A stretch of 64,000 bases of DNA from Clostridiales bacterium (GTDB lineage: Bacteria; Bacillota; Clostridia; Christensenellales; Aristaeellaceae). Position 1 is the first letter of the stretch. Each line of letters starts with the position of its first letter. The notes beneath the pieces were generated by a model. It had not been told where the DNA came from, searched no databases, and saw only the letters and a list, made by a program, of their open reading frames with translations. The stretch covers positions 62,001 through 126,000 of the forward strand of contig SVGN01000001.1 in the NCBI GenBank assembly GCA_015056315.1, read 5' to 3'. This document shows, piece by piece, positions 10,194 to 18,802 of the stretch. The position numbers and the translations under genes were made by a program.

Positions 10194-11366
10194 ATGCGCA
10201 ATAAATTCTTCTCGGGTCTTTTGGCGTTATTGTTCTGCTTTACGCCGTTTCTTGCCGCCGTGGCAGAAGATGCGCAGCCTGAACTGCCTACCGTAAACAG
10301 CATCCTTATGGAGCAGGACGGCAACCGGCTGGAGTACCCCCAGCTCACCGGCTGGCCGGACAGCCGTGTGCAGCAGCGGATCAACGACGATATCATCCTT
10401 TCTGCGAATATCACCTCCCACATGATCACCTTTGCCTCTCTTTCGGCAGACAGCCTTTGGGGGCTTCAGGTCTCCTATGATGCGTATGCTACCGATCATG
10501 TGGTCTCCTTCGTGATCTACGCAGACGGAAAAATGCCCAATAACCGTCAGGGCCATACCGTAACGCCTCTTACCTACGACCTTTCCACCGGCAAGCAGCT
10601 GAAGCCTGCCGCGCTGTTTGCCGACCCCGAAGCGGCACAGCAATGGCTGGAGGAGGCTGCTGAGCGCAACCTTTCTTCCGAAATGAGCAATTACGAAAGC
10701 AGCGGCTCTATCCTGCCCCTGCCTGTGGAGCGGTTCTCGCTGGATGCTACCGGCATCACCTTCTGGTACGAGCCGGAGCAGCTCACCACGGTCTCCGGCA
10801 AGCCCGGTGCCTGCCGCTTCGATTATACCGAGCTTCAGCACCTGCTCATTACCGATGGTCTCCCCGCAGATCTTTGTGCCATCTCTCCCCGTATGACCGC
10901 CGACGAGCAGCATACCCTGGTGCTCAGCACCCTGGAGGAGGGCAAGCTGCCCCAGTTGCCCGTGACCCTTGGCGATGCCATGACCGATATCATTGATGCT
11001 TACGGCCTCAGCCGCACGCCGGACGAATTTCCCGGTGGCAGGTATTTTGTTTTGGAGGAGCCGATCTTCCAAAACATCCTGCTGATCTCCGATGCCATGC
11101 AGAGCAGCTACGAGGGTTCGGTGCTGGAGGGCATCCAGCTCAGGCGGGGTGCCTTCTGCGGTCTCCTGGTAGGGGAGGCCACCCGCAAGGAATGGCTGCT
11201 GGTGCTCGGCGAGCCCCAAGAGACCATCGAAATGACCGAGAACATGGCCTACGACTATAACCTGCCCACGGGCACCTGCGATATCTACTCCCACGCCGGC
11301 AATACCGTTCGCTTCTATGCAGATGAGAACGGTGTACTTGCGGCTGTTCAGTTCGAAAGAAAGTGA
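10194..11366 (+). CDS. Secreted protein with DUF3298/RsiV-like domain
   Basis: The product is about 390 residues with a clear signal peptide (MRNKFFSGLLALLFCFTPFL, likely cut after AVA). The region at about 30-220 has the DUF4163/DUF3298 pattern found in RsiV and PdaC. It opens with the EYPQLTGWPDSRVQQRINDD element. A LTYDLSTGKQL element and an FSLDATGITFWYEPEQ strand pair follow. The C-terminal half (about 230-390) is unassigned. No deacetylase domain and no adjacent sigma factor is present, so neither role is supported. The ATG at 10194 follows AAAGGAG at 10179-10185. It ends 14 bp before ftsK. Confidence 0.65.
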   Translation: MRNKFFSGLLALLFCFTPFLAAVAEDAQPELPTVNSILMEQDGNRLEYPQLTGWPDSRVQQRINDDIILSANITSHMITFASLSADSLWGLQVSYDAYATDHVVSFVIYADGKMPNNRQGHTVTPLTYDLSTGKQLKPAALFADPEAAQQWLEEAAERNLSSEMSNYESSGSILPLPVERFSLDATGITFWYEPEQLTTVSGKPGACRFDYTELQHLLITDGLPADLCAISPRMTADEQHTLVLSTLEEGKLPQLPVTLGDAMTDIIDAYGLSRTPDEFPGGRYFVLEEPIFQNILLISDAMQSSYEGSVLEGIQLRRGAFCGLLVGEATRKEWLLVLGEPQETIEMTENMAYDYNLPTGTCDIYSHAGNTVRFYADENGVLAAVQFERK

Positions 11367-11380
11367 AAGGATCGGTCACA

Positions 11381-14296
11381 ATGGTTAACAAGGCAAGCAA
11401 CAAGGGCAAAAAAAGCTACGAAGCGTCCTCGCTGTCTGCACGGGGCGTGATCGGTCTTATTCTGATGCTCGTAGGCGGCATTGCGGCAATTGCGTTGCTC
11501 TTTGGCGTGGAGGGCGCTTTCTTTGGTGCGCTCCGGCCAATGCTCAACGGTGTTGCGGGCTGCTTTGCGATCCTTCTGGTTGCACTGGTCATCTGGTGCG
11601 GATATTTGGTCATGCGCTCCGCTACACGGAAGGTATCCTTTCGTTCGCTGCTGTTCGCAACGGCCATCTACCTGTTTTTTCTGGGCCTGATCACGCTGCT
11701 CAGCCGTGTTGGCGAGAATGGCTTCTTTGTGGATTACTGCATTGCGGCCCGTAAGCATTCTCCCGATGCAGACAGCTTCCAGAGCGTTATGCAGGTAGCG
11801 TATCAGTTCTGCTCCCGCGCCGGTGAACCCGCCGGTGTGCTGGGTGCCATGGTGGCTTACCCCCTGCGTAAGCTGCTGGGTGTGGGCGGCGGTGCTTTTG
11901 TGCTCATCGTTCTGCTGATCGGCGCTGTACTCTGGCTGCTCCGCTTCAACGTGGGCCAGCGGCTGGAAGAGGTAAAGACCTTTATTGCCAATTGGAAACA
12001 GAAGAGCGCACTGCGCCGTGAACAGCAGGAGCAGCAGCAGCGCCTGTGGGAGCAGCAGGTGGAGCAGGATCCCCAGCAGCTGCAACAGCCCAATTACCGG
12101 CGCAGCTTTGGCTTCAACAAGCAAAAGGCTGCGGCACAGGCCATGTTTGCCCAGCAGAGCATGAACGTGCAGACGGTTCCTCAGGAGATGCCCGTGCAGG
12201 AAGTTCCGGTGGCCGCTGCTCAGCAGCAGATGCTCTGGCCTGCCCCCAACCCGGAATTGCAGCTTTACGATGAAGTGATCGACAAAGCTGCCATTACCCC
12301 TGCCAAGACCACCGACAAAACCGTTACGGAGCAGGATCCCATCCGTCAGCAGCGCAAGACCATCGACCGTTTTGAGGAAATGCGCAAGCGCAAGGCCGAA
12401 CTGACCAATCGCTTCGGCCATGTGGACAAGCCTGCGCCCCGGGAAGGTACCTCCCTGGTGGAAAAAGCCACCGCTGCGAAGGAAGAAGCAAAGGAACGTC
12501 TTGAGAACGATCTGCAGCCCATCGTAACGGAAGAGATCGAAACCCCCGTTCCTGTTGAAACGGAAACCGAACCCGTGCCGGAAGTACAGCCCGAAGGCGA
12601 TGCAGAGCCGATCGTATTTGCCGAGGAGGAATACCATCCGCTGGAGGGGCTGGACACCGAAGACGACGAGGAGGAAGAGCCGGAGAACGAGCCTCCCCGC
12701 ATGCCTGAAAGCACCACCATGCATACGCCGCAATTCGCTCCCCTTGTGGGCATGGAACAGTTCATGCCTCTTGTAGATGACGACGACGAGGAAGACCCCG
12801 AACTGCTCATTGCCGAGGAAGAACCCGAACCGCCCAAGCCCTATGTGTTCCCCCCGGTGGATCTGCTCAATCTGGAGCAGTACCGCGTACCGGATACCCA
12901 TGAAGCAGACCAGGAAAGGGCTCAGAAGCTGGTGGAGACCCTCTCCAGCTTCGGCATTCCCGCCAAGGTGCAGCACGTTACCCACGGCCCGGCCATCACC
13001 CGCTTTGCCATGGGCCTTACCGCCAGCGGCATCAATGTAAAGCGCATCCAGAACATTGCCGATAACATCGCTCTGGATCTGGCTGCGGATGGTGCGATCC
13101 GTATCGAGAGCCAGATCCCCGGCACCAATCTGTTCGGCATTGAGGTGCCCAACAAGGAGATCCAGACCGTTACCTTCGCACAGGTGCTGCTCAGCCCCGA
13201 GATGCAATCCGCCACCTCTCCGCTGGCGGTGGGTCTGGGCCACGACATCACCGGTAAGCCCATCATCTGCGATCTTTGCAAGATGCCTCACCTGCTCATT
13301 GCAGGCCAGACCGGCAGCGGTAAGTCTGTGTGCGTCAATACCATCATCAACAGCCTTCTGTTCCGCGCCTCTCCCGAGGATGTGCGCATGATCATGATCG
13401 ACCCCAAGGTTGTGGAGCTGCAGAGCTACAATGTGGTGCCTCATCTGCTCATCCCTGTGGTGACCGATCCCCACAAGGCCGCCGGTGCGCTGGCCTGGGC
13501 AGTGGCGGAGATGGAAGACCGCTACAAGAAGATGCTCACCAAGAACGTGCGCGAACTGAGTGCCTATAACGCCAAGCTGGAGCCCGGCGAGCCCAAGCTG
13601 CCCCGTATCGTTATCATCATCGATGAATTGGCCGACTTGATGATGGCCAGCAAGCACGATGTGGAGGAGAGCATCATCCGTCTGGCCCAGAAGGCTCGTG
13701 CTGCCGGTATCCACATGGTGGTCGCCACCCAGCGCCCCACGGTGGATGTCATCACCGGTCTCATCAAGAGCAATGTGCCCTCCCGTATCGCCTTTGCTGT
13801 TTCCTCCACCGTGGATAGCCGCACCATCCTGGATAAGGTAGGTGCGGAAAAGCTGCTGGGCCGCGGCGATATGCTCTATATGCCCACCGGCTGCAAGGCT
13901 CCTGTGCGTGTACAGGGGTGCTTCCTCAGCGATGCGGAGATCGAACGTATCGTATCCTACATCGAAGAAAACTCCAAGGTGGAGTTTGACCCCGATGTGA
14001 TGGAAGCCCTGGAGAAGCAGGAGGACGACGGCAGCGATGCCCTCGACGACGGCGGCTCCGATGACGGTGTGGACGATCGCCTGCAGGAGGCCATCGAGAT
14101 GGTGGTCACCGATGGGCAGGCCAGCATCAGCATGCTCCAGCGCCGCATGAAGGTAGGCTATGCCCGTGCAGGCCGCCTGATCGACGATATGGCCGCCCGC
14201 GGTATCGTGAGCAAATCGCTGGGCAGCAAGCCGCGCGAAGTGCTCATCACCCGTGAGGAGTACGACCGCATCAAGGATGCGCTCTTTGACGAGTAA
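11381..14296 (+). CDS. ftsK: DNA translocase FtsK/SpoIIIE
   Basis: This septal DNA pump moves chromosomes through the closing division or sporulation septum. The protein is about 971 residues. Four or so membrane segments lie in the first 190 residues. A long acidic and Gln-rich linker runs to about 500. The RecA-like motor has Walker A GQTGSGKS near residue 642 and Walker B IIIIDELADLMM near 743. A winged-helix gamma domain (about 900-965) recognises polar sequences. Start 11381 follows AAAGGA at 11366-11371. Which of the FtsK or SpoIIIE roles it performs cannot be told from sequence. Confidence 0.95.
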   Translation: MVNKASNKGKKSYEASSLSARGVIGLILMLVGGIAAIALLFGVEGAFFGALRPMLNGVAGCFAILLVALVIWCGYLVMRSATRKVSFRSLLFATAIYLFFLGLITLLSRVGENGFFVDYCIAARKHSPDADSFQSVMQVAYQFCSRAGEPAGVLGAMVAYPLRKLLGVGGGAFVLIVLLIGAVLWLLRFNVGQRLEEVKTFIANWKQKSALRREQQEQQQRLWEQQVEQDPQQLQQPNYRRSFGFNKQKAAAQAMFAQQSMNVQTVPQEMPVQEVPVAAAQQQMLWPAPNPELQLYDEVIDKAAITPAKTTDKTVTEQDPIRQQRKTIDRFEEMRKRKAELTNRFGHVDKPAPREGTSLVEKATAAKEEAKERLENDLQPIVTEEIETPVPVETETEPVPEVQPEGDAEPIVFAEEEYHPLEGLDTEDDEEEEPENEPPRMPESTTMHTPQFAPLVGMEQFMPLVDDDDEEDPELLIAEEEPEPPKPYVFPPVDLLNLEQYRVPDTHEADQERAQKLVETLSSFGIPAKVQHVTHGPAITRFAMGLTASGINVKRIQNIADNIALDLAADGAIRIESQIPGTNLFGIEVPNKEIQTVTFAQVLLSPEMQSATSPLAVGLGHDITGKPIICDLCKMPHLLIAGQTGSGKSVCVNTIINSLLFRASPEDVRMIMIDPKVVELQSYNVVPHLLIPVVTDPHKAAGALAWAVAEMEDRYKKMLTKNVRELSAYNAKLEPGEPKLPRIVIIIDELADLMMASKHDVEESIIRLAQKARAAGIHMVVATQRPTVDVITGLIKSNVPSRIAFAVSSTVDSRTILDKVGAEKLLGRGDMLYMPTGCKAPVRVQGCFLSDAEIERIVSYIEENSKVEFDPDVMEALEKQEDDGSDALDDGGSDDGVDDRLQEAIEMVVTDGQASISMLQRRMKVGYARAGRLIDDMAARGIVSKSLGSKPREVLITREEYDRIKDALFDE

Positions 14297-14319
14297 GCCT
14301 TGCTACATCAGTAACAGTT

Positions 14320-14353
14320 GTTCTGCCGCCGTGGTCTGCTACGGCGGCAGAAC
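14320..14353 (+). terminator. Hairpin downstream of ftsK
   Basis: A 13-bp perfect stem, GTTCTGCCGCCGT with ACGGCGGCAGAAC, and an 8-nt loop start 24 nt after the ftsK stop. The downstream U-tract is poor (GTTTGCT). Confidence 0.65.
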
Positions 14354-14407
14354 GTTTGCTCAAGGGGAGTATGGCAGAAGAGAAAAAGATTTTCATGTAT
14401 GTTTGGA

Positions 14408-14436
14408 TTGTCAAGTTGCTCAATATCTGCTATACT
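14408..14436 (+). promoter_or_regulatory. Predicted promoter of the Asp23-AmaP operon
   Basis: The -35 TTGTCA (14408-14413), 17-bp spacer and -10 TATACT (14431-14436) lie about 60 bp before the Asp23 start. Confidence 0.65.
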
Positions 14437-14497
14437 TAACCTGTATATCGTTCAGAATCGTCCGCAGAGCGGGCGTCTGATATAGGAGGTATGTGTT

Positions 14498-15067
14498 ATG
14501 GCCCCTAAGAAGGAGAATTTGCCCCTGACCACCAATCAGGATGGAGAAGCCACCGGCACCATTACCTACGCCAACGAGGTCGTAGCTGTTATTGCAGGCG
14601 TTGCTGCCAACGAGGTGGAAGGCATTGCGGGTATGTGCACTGCCAGCACCGGCATCAGCGATGTTTTCAGCCGCAATAAGAACATCACCAAGGGCGTTAA
14701 GGTAGATGTGGGCACCGAAGAGGTTTCTGTAGATGTGTACCTGAACGTGGAATACGGCGTGCCGATCCAGACCGCCGCCACCAATGTGCAGGAGAGCGTA
14801 CGCAAGTCCATCGAGACCATGACCGGTCTGCACGTTGTGCGTGTGGATGTGCACGTACAGGGCCTCAGCTTCGAGAAGGAAAAGAAAGATAATCTCGTTG
14901 GCCTGGAAGGCTTTGAGGAGCAGAACGCCGAGACGGCCGATGCACCTGCTCAGCAGCCCGCTGCCGAGGAACCTGCTGCCCAGCCCGAGGAGGAGCCTGT
15001 TCAGGAAACCGAAGAGCCTGCAGAGGAAGCCGCAGAAGCCGAAGTGCAGGAACAGCCTGCCGAGTAA
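14498..15067 (+). CDS. Asp23/Gls24 family envelope protein with acidic tail
   Basis: Asp23/Gls24 (DUF322) proteins are abundant cytosolic proteins held at the membrane by AmaP and linked to cell envelope homeostasis. Residues about 20-130 contain the domain: TITYANEVVAVIAGVAANEV, then VDVYLNVEYGVPI, then VRKSIETMTGLHVVRVDVHV. From about residue 143 to 189 the protein becomes an Ala/Glu/Pro/Gln-rich acidic tail not typical of the family. Position upstream of nusB matches B. subtilis yqhY-nusB. AGGAGG at 14483-14488 fixes the start. Confidence 0.9.
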   Translation: MAPKKENLPLTTNQDGEATGTITYANEVVAVIAGVAANEVEGIAGMCTASTGISDVFSRNKNITKGVKVDVGTEEVSVDVYLNVEYGVPIQTAATNVQESVRKSIETMTGLHVVRVDVHVQGLSFEKEKKDNLVGLEGFEEQNAETADAPAQQPAAEEPAAQPEEEPVQETEEPAEEAAEAEVQEQPAE

Positions 15068-15076
15068 TAGACCCGA

Positions 15077-15127
15077 AAAGGCAATACCACTTTTGGCCCC
15101 CGGAGGGTCGGGAATGGCATTGCCTTT
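15077..15127 (+). terminator. Inverted repeat between asp23-like gene and amaP
   Basis: AAAGGCAATACCA (15077-15089) pairs with TGGCATTGCCTTT (15115-15127) with one mismatch around a 25-nt loop. A short T/C run follows. It may be a partial terminator that lowers amaP expression relative to Asp23. Confidence 0.5.
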
Positions 15128-15162
15128 CTTTCCGTTGGATGGTTATGAAGGAGGTACTTACC

Positions 15163-16191
15163 ATGAGATTCAAGATCAGCGATCGTATGCTGGCCGCCCT
15201 GTCCGGTCTGCTCATTATTGCCCTGGGCCTGGCCATTGCCCTGGTTGGCTCCGGACTTCTGCCCAATGTGGATGTTGCCAAGCTGCTCTACGGCCCCTAT
15301 GAGCTGTGGCAGCGCATCGTTATCTGTGCTGTTGCGCTGGTGCTGGTGCTGCTGGGTCTGCACGGCCTGCATATGCTGTTCCGCCGCCGCAACGAGAAGG
15401 GCTTCATCGTGCAGCGCACCGATATGGGCGATATGAGCATCGCCATCCATGCCCTGAGCAGCATGGTCAACAAGTGCATCGCGCAGCACAAGGAGATCGT
15501 TGTTAAGAAGATCCAGATCGATTGTGTCCGCGGCGGCATCATCGTCAATCTGAAGCTGCTGCTTGCCAACGGCATCAACATCCCCCTTACCGTCAATGTG
15601 CTGCAGAAGCAGATCAAGCAGTATGTTACCTCCTGCAGCGGTGTGGATGTGATCGAGGTGCGCGTCAAGATCGGCACCAGCGATAAGGCTCCCGCCATCG
15701 AGGCAGAAGAAGTGCCTGCCCTGGAGCGTGTGCCCGTGGTAGCTCTGCAGGAGCACTCCGAAAGCGCTGCCGAGAGCATTCTCCGCCACACCGAAGAGGT
15801 GGCCGATTATGTCGAACCCGCCGAATACACCGAGGCCGTGCAGGAGACTGCCGCCGAGGCTGTGGCCGAAGAAGCTCCCGTGGCAGAAGCTGTGACCGAA
15901 GCTGTCGAGCCCGTTGCGGAGGCTGTATACGAAGAAGCCGCCGCCGTTGAGGCCGTAGCCGAGGAGATCCCCGCCGTCGAGCCCGTGGCCGAGGCCGTGG
16001 AAGAAGTAGTCGAAACCGCTCAGGAAGTGGTCTGCGAAGAAGCTGCCGAAGCAGTTCAGGAGGCCGCTGAAGAATACACCGATTTCTTCCAGGCCCCCGA
16101 AGAAGCTGCCCCCGCCGAAGAAGACCAGACTTGGGAGCAGGTAGGCGAGGCGTTCGTCCGTCAGGAGGACGAAGAGGCTTCCGCGGAATGA
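15163..16191 (+). CDS. amaP: Alkaline shock response membrane anchor AmaP-like protein
   Basis: AmaP anchors Asp23 to the membrane. The protein is about 342 residues. It has a short Arg/Lys N-terminus, two membrane segments (about 10-30 and 48-70) and a cytosolic domain with the characteristic VKKIQIDCVRGGIIVNLKLL and VNVLQKQIKQYVTSCSGVDV blocks. From about residue 170 to the end it is an Ala/Glu/Val-rich acidic repeat region, unusually long for the family. Start 15163 is set by AAGGAGG at 15148-15154. The gene order Asp23-AmaP-DUF2273 supports the call. Confidence 0.85.
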   Translation: MRFKISDRMLAALSGLLIIALGLAIALVGSGLLPNVDVAKLLYGPYELWQRIVICAVALVLVLLGLHGLHMLFRRRNEKGFIVQRTDMGDMSIAIHALSSMVNKCIAQHKEIVVKKIQIDCVRGGIIVNLKLLLANGINIPLTVNVLQKQIKQYVTSCSGVDVIEVRVKIGTSDKAPAIEAEEVPALERVPVVALQEHSESAAESILRHTEEVADYVEPAEYTEAVQETAAEAVAEEAPVAEAVTEAVEPVAEAVYEEAAAVEAVAEEIPAVEPVAEAVEEVVETAQEVVCEEAAEAVQEAAEEYTDFFQAPEEAAPAEEDQTWEQVGEAFVRQEDEEASAE

Positions 16192-16238
16192 GGATCCCCC
16201 ATACGGTATTCCCAAAATAATCATGAGGTGAAAGAGTT

Positions 16239-16493
16239 ATGCAGAACAACAATATGAAGAACTGGTTCCAGCTTGGTACTCCCCAGTGCGGCATCGCCTT
16301 TGGTATCATCGGCATCATCGTCGCCCTGGCTTTCCTGATCCTCGGTTTCTGGGGCACCCTGCTGGTAGTGGCCCTGTTCGTGCTGGGTTATGCGGTCGGC
16401 GCTTACGGCAAGAAGCCCGAGGCAGAGGCCCCCAAGGCAGAAGCTCCCGAAGCCGAAGCGCCCGAGGCCGAGACCGCCGAAGAGCAGGAGTAA
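16239..16493 (+). CDS. DUF2273-like small membrane protein
   Basis: This 84-residue protein has two membrane spans (about 18-54: CGIAFGIIGIIVALAFLILG and the GTLLVVALFVLGYAVG segment). A cytosolic tail of repeated EAP/AEA units ends EEQE. Small proteins of this type habitually follow Asp23 and AmaP in Firmicutes and belong to DUF2273; their function is unknown. The tail is acidic, like those of its two neighbours. Confidence 0.75.
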   Translation: MQNNNMKNWFQLGTPQCGIAFGIIGIIVALAFLILGFWGTLLVVALFVLGYAVGAYGKKPEAEAPKAEAPEAEAPEAETAEEQE

Positions 16494-16528
16494 TCCATTC
16501 CAAAGTATAGAAACGGAGTGTAGTATCC

Positions 16529-16975
16529 ATGGCCCGTTCCATTGCCAGAAAGGCAGCCATGCAGTTGCTTTACGAAAAGATGTCCGGCGGCGATGCAGGC
16601 GAGGAATCCCTCGATCTGGTCTACGAACAGCTTTCGGACGAGCGCCCCGAGGGTGCCGGTGCGCTCCGCCCCAGCGAGGATGAGCGTACCTATATTTGCG
16701 ATGTTCTCAGCGGTGTGGAAGAGCACCGCCAGCAGCTGGATGAGTCCATCGAGGCGCACAGCACCGGCAACTGGACGCTTCAGCGCGTGCCCAATGTGGA
16801 TCTGAGCATCCTTCGTCTTGCTGCCTACGAAATGCTTCACCGCAGCGATGTGCCCGATAATGTAGCCATCAGCGAAGCACTCAACCTGTCCAACGTGTAC
16901 AGCGAGCCCAAGAGCACCCGTTACATCAACGGTGTTTTGGGCGCGATGGAACGGGAAAAGAACGAAGGCAAATGA
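16529..16975 (+). CDS. nusB: Transcription antitermination factor NusB
   Basis: NusB binds boxA RNA with NusE (S10) in rRNA antitermination complexes. The 148-residue all-helical protein begins ARSIARKAAMQLLYEK. It carries the C-terminal signature VPNVDLSILRLAAYEM followed by AISEALNLSNVYSEPKSTRY. The acidic residues between the two halves replace part of the usual linker. It overlaps the next gene by 4 bp (ATGA) and starts a run of tightly coupled genes. Confidence 0.95.
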   Translation: MARSIARKAAMQLLYEKMSGGDAGEESLDLVYEQLSDERPEGAGALRPSEDERTYICDVLSGVEEHRQQLDESIEAHSTGNWTLQRVPNVDLSILRLAAYEMLHRSDVPDNVAISEALNLSNVYSEPKSTRYINGVLGAMEREKNEGK

Positions 16976-17976
16976 TGAATGTTGCTGTAGGTTTCGATAC
17001 CAGTTGCTACACCACTTCCGCCGCTGCCGTCAATGAGCAGGGCGAAGTGGTGGCTTTTGCAAGAAAGCTCCTGCCGGTGGCGGCAGGGCAACGCGGCCTT
17101 CGCCAAAGCGAGGCCGTTTTTGCGCATGTAAGGCAAATGCCGCAGATCATGGAAGAACTGCGGCAGCAGCTTGCTCCGCAGCAGGCAAAGATCGTCTGTG
17201 TCTGTGCATCCGCCGCCCCTACCGATGGGGAGGATAGCTACATGCCGGTCTTTACCGTGGGGCTGGGGCATGCCCGCACCGCTGCCGCACTGCTGGATGT
17301 ACCCCTGTACACTACGACCCACCAGCGTGGGCATATCGCCGCCGGTCTGCTGGGCAACAGCCCGCTGACACAGGAGCATATCGCACTGCACCTGAGCGGC
17401 GGCACCACAGATCTGCTCTTGTGTGGCGAAAAAACGATCACCGCGCTTGGCTCTTCGTTGGATCTGCATGCCGGGCAGCTGGTGGATCGCATCGGCGTAA
17501 AGCTGGGGCTCGGCTTCCCCGCAGGCCCTGCGCTGGAGAAACTGGCCCTTTCCTGCCCGGACGCGCCGAAAGCGCTCATCCCTTGCAGTATGCAGGATGG
17601 CGATCTTTCCTGCCACTTGTCCGGTGCGGAAAACAAGGTGCACCAGCTGCTGGAAAAGGGTCTTGTGAGCAACGAGCAAGCCGCCCTTGAGGTGTTCGAC
17701 CTGCTCAGCCGCACGGTGTGCCGCATGCTGGTGGCGGCAGGCAAGAAAACAGGTCTCAAACAGGCTTTGGTGGTGGGAGGCGTTGCTTCCTCCACGCTGC
17801 TGCGGAAGCTGCTGCATAAGCGGCTTCAAAAGGCAGGCAGCCGTATGCAGGTGGTCTTTGGCGACCCGCGCTACAGCGCCGATAATGCCGCGGGTGTTGC
17901 GGCCATCGGTATGCAGCGTTACGATAAGGATATTCATGAAGGAGGAATCCCCAATGGCGAAATTGCTCGACGGTAA
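16972..17976 (+). CDS. TsaD/Kae1-family paralogue (glycoprotease-like)
   Basis: This 334-residue ASKHA-fold protein is related to TsaD, the t6A tRNA-modification enzyme. It keeps the metal-site motif HQRGH (His117, His121), the LHLSGGTTDLL nucleotide-site loop and the VVGGVASSTLL block. The N-terminus GFDTSCYTTSAAAV lacks the canonical GIETSCDET. Such divergent paralogues occur in clostridial nusB-folD neighbourhoods. A true TsaD is probably encoded elsewhere, so I do not give the symbol. It overlaps nusB by 4 bp and folD by 23 bp. Confidence 0.75.
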   Translation: MMNVAVGFDTSCYTTSAAAVNEQGEVVAFARKLLPVAAGQRGLRQSEAVFAHVRQMPQIMEELRQQLAPQQAKIVCVCASAAPTDGEDSYMPVFTVGLGHARTAAALLDVPLYTTTHQRGHIAAGLLGNSPLTQEHIALHLSGGTTDLLLCGEKTITALGSSLDLHAGQLVDRIGVKLGLGFPAGPALEKLALSCPDAPKALIPCSMQDGDLSCHLSGAENKVHQLLEKGLVSNEQAALEVFDLLSRTVCRMLVAAGKKTGLKQALVVGGVASSTLLRKLLHKRLQKAGSRMQVVFGDPRYSADNAAGVAAIGMQRYDKDIHEGGIPNGEIARR

Positions 17977-18802
17977 GATCATGGCTCAGGAGATCGAGGA
18001 TAGCCTGAAGCTCCGCGTAGCTGCACTGAAGGAACAGGGCACCGAGGTCGGCCTCACCGTTATTCTCGTGGGCGAGGATCCCGCATCCCAGACCTATGTT
18101 GGCAATAAAGAAAAGGCTTGCGCTCGCCTGGGCATCCGCTCCAATACGCTGCGTATGCCTGCCGATACCACCCAGGAAGTGCTGGAGGCGGCCATTCTGG
18201 AAGCCAATGCCGACCCTGCCGTGCACGGCATTCTGGTGCAGCTGCCCCTGCCCCGTCATCTGGACGAGGCCAAGGCTCTGTCTCTGATCGTTCCCGAAAA
18301 GGATGTGGACGGCTTCCACGATGTAAACACCGGCCGCCTCTGCCGCGGACAGGATTGCGTTGTGGCCTGCACCCCCAAGGGCGCTCTCTATATGCTCAAG
18401 CAGGCGGGCATCCCGCTGGAGGGCAAGGAGGCCGTGGTTATTGGCCGCAGCAACATTGTTGGCAAGCCCATGGCCCTGCTGCTCCTGCAGGAGAACTGCA
18501 CCGTTACCGTATGCCACAGCCGCACCAAGGATCTGGCCGAGCACACCCGCCGAGCCGATATCCTGGTGGCCGCCATCGGTAAGCCCCGCTTTGTGACCGC
18601 CGATATGGTCAAGGAAGGCGCTGCTGTTGTGGATGTGGGCATCAACCGCGTGGATGGCAAGCTCTGCGGCGACGTGGACTTCGAAGCCGTCAGCCAGAAG
18701 GCCTCCTACATCACCCCTGTGCCCGGCGGCGTGGGCAAGATGACCATCGCCATGCTGATGGATAACACCGTTGCCGCTGCAGAAAAGGCGGTGCGTGGGT
18801 GA
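17954..18802 (+). CDS. folD: Bifunctional methylene-THF dehydrogenase/cyclohydrolase FolD
   Basis: FolD interconverts 5,10-methylene-THF and 10-formyl-THF in one-carbon metabolism. The protein is about 282 residues. It has the folate-site motif ASQTYVGNKEKAC (catalytic Lys), VHGILVQLPLP, and the NADP-site motif VIGRSNIVGKPMALLLL. PVPGGVGKMTIAMLM lies at the end. The ATG at 17954 follows GAAGGAGG at 17939-17944 and lies inside the end of the upstream gene. It overlaps xseA by 4 bp. Confidence 0.97.
   Translation: MAKLLDGKIMAQEIEDSLKLRVAALKEQGTEVGLTVILVGEDPASQTYVGNKEKACARLGIRSNTLRMPADTTQEVLEAAILEANADPAVHGILVQLPLPRHLDEAKALSLIVPEKDVDGFHDVNTGRLCRGQDCVVACTPKGALYMLKQAGIPLEGKEAVVIGRSNIVGKPMALLLLQENCTVTVCHSRTKDLAEHTRRADILVAAIGKPRFVTADMVKEGAAVVDVGINRVDGKLCGDVDFEAVSQKASYITPVPGGVGKMTIAMLMDNTVAAAEKAVRG

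Noticed and set aside
11348-13714. A 788-codon minus-strand frame opposite ftsK
   Set aside because: Antisense shadow; ftsK motifs on the plus strand are unambiguous.
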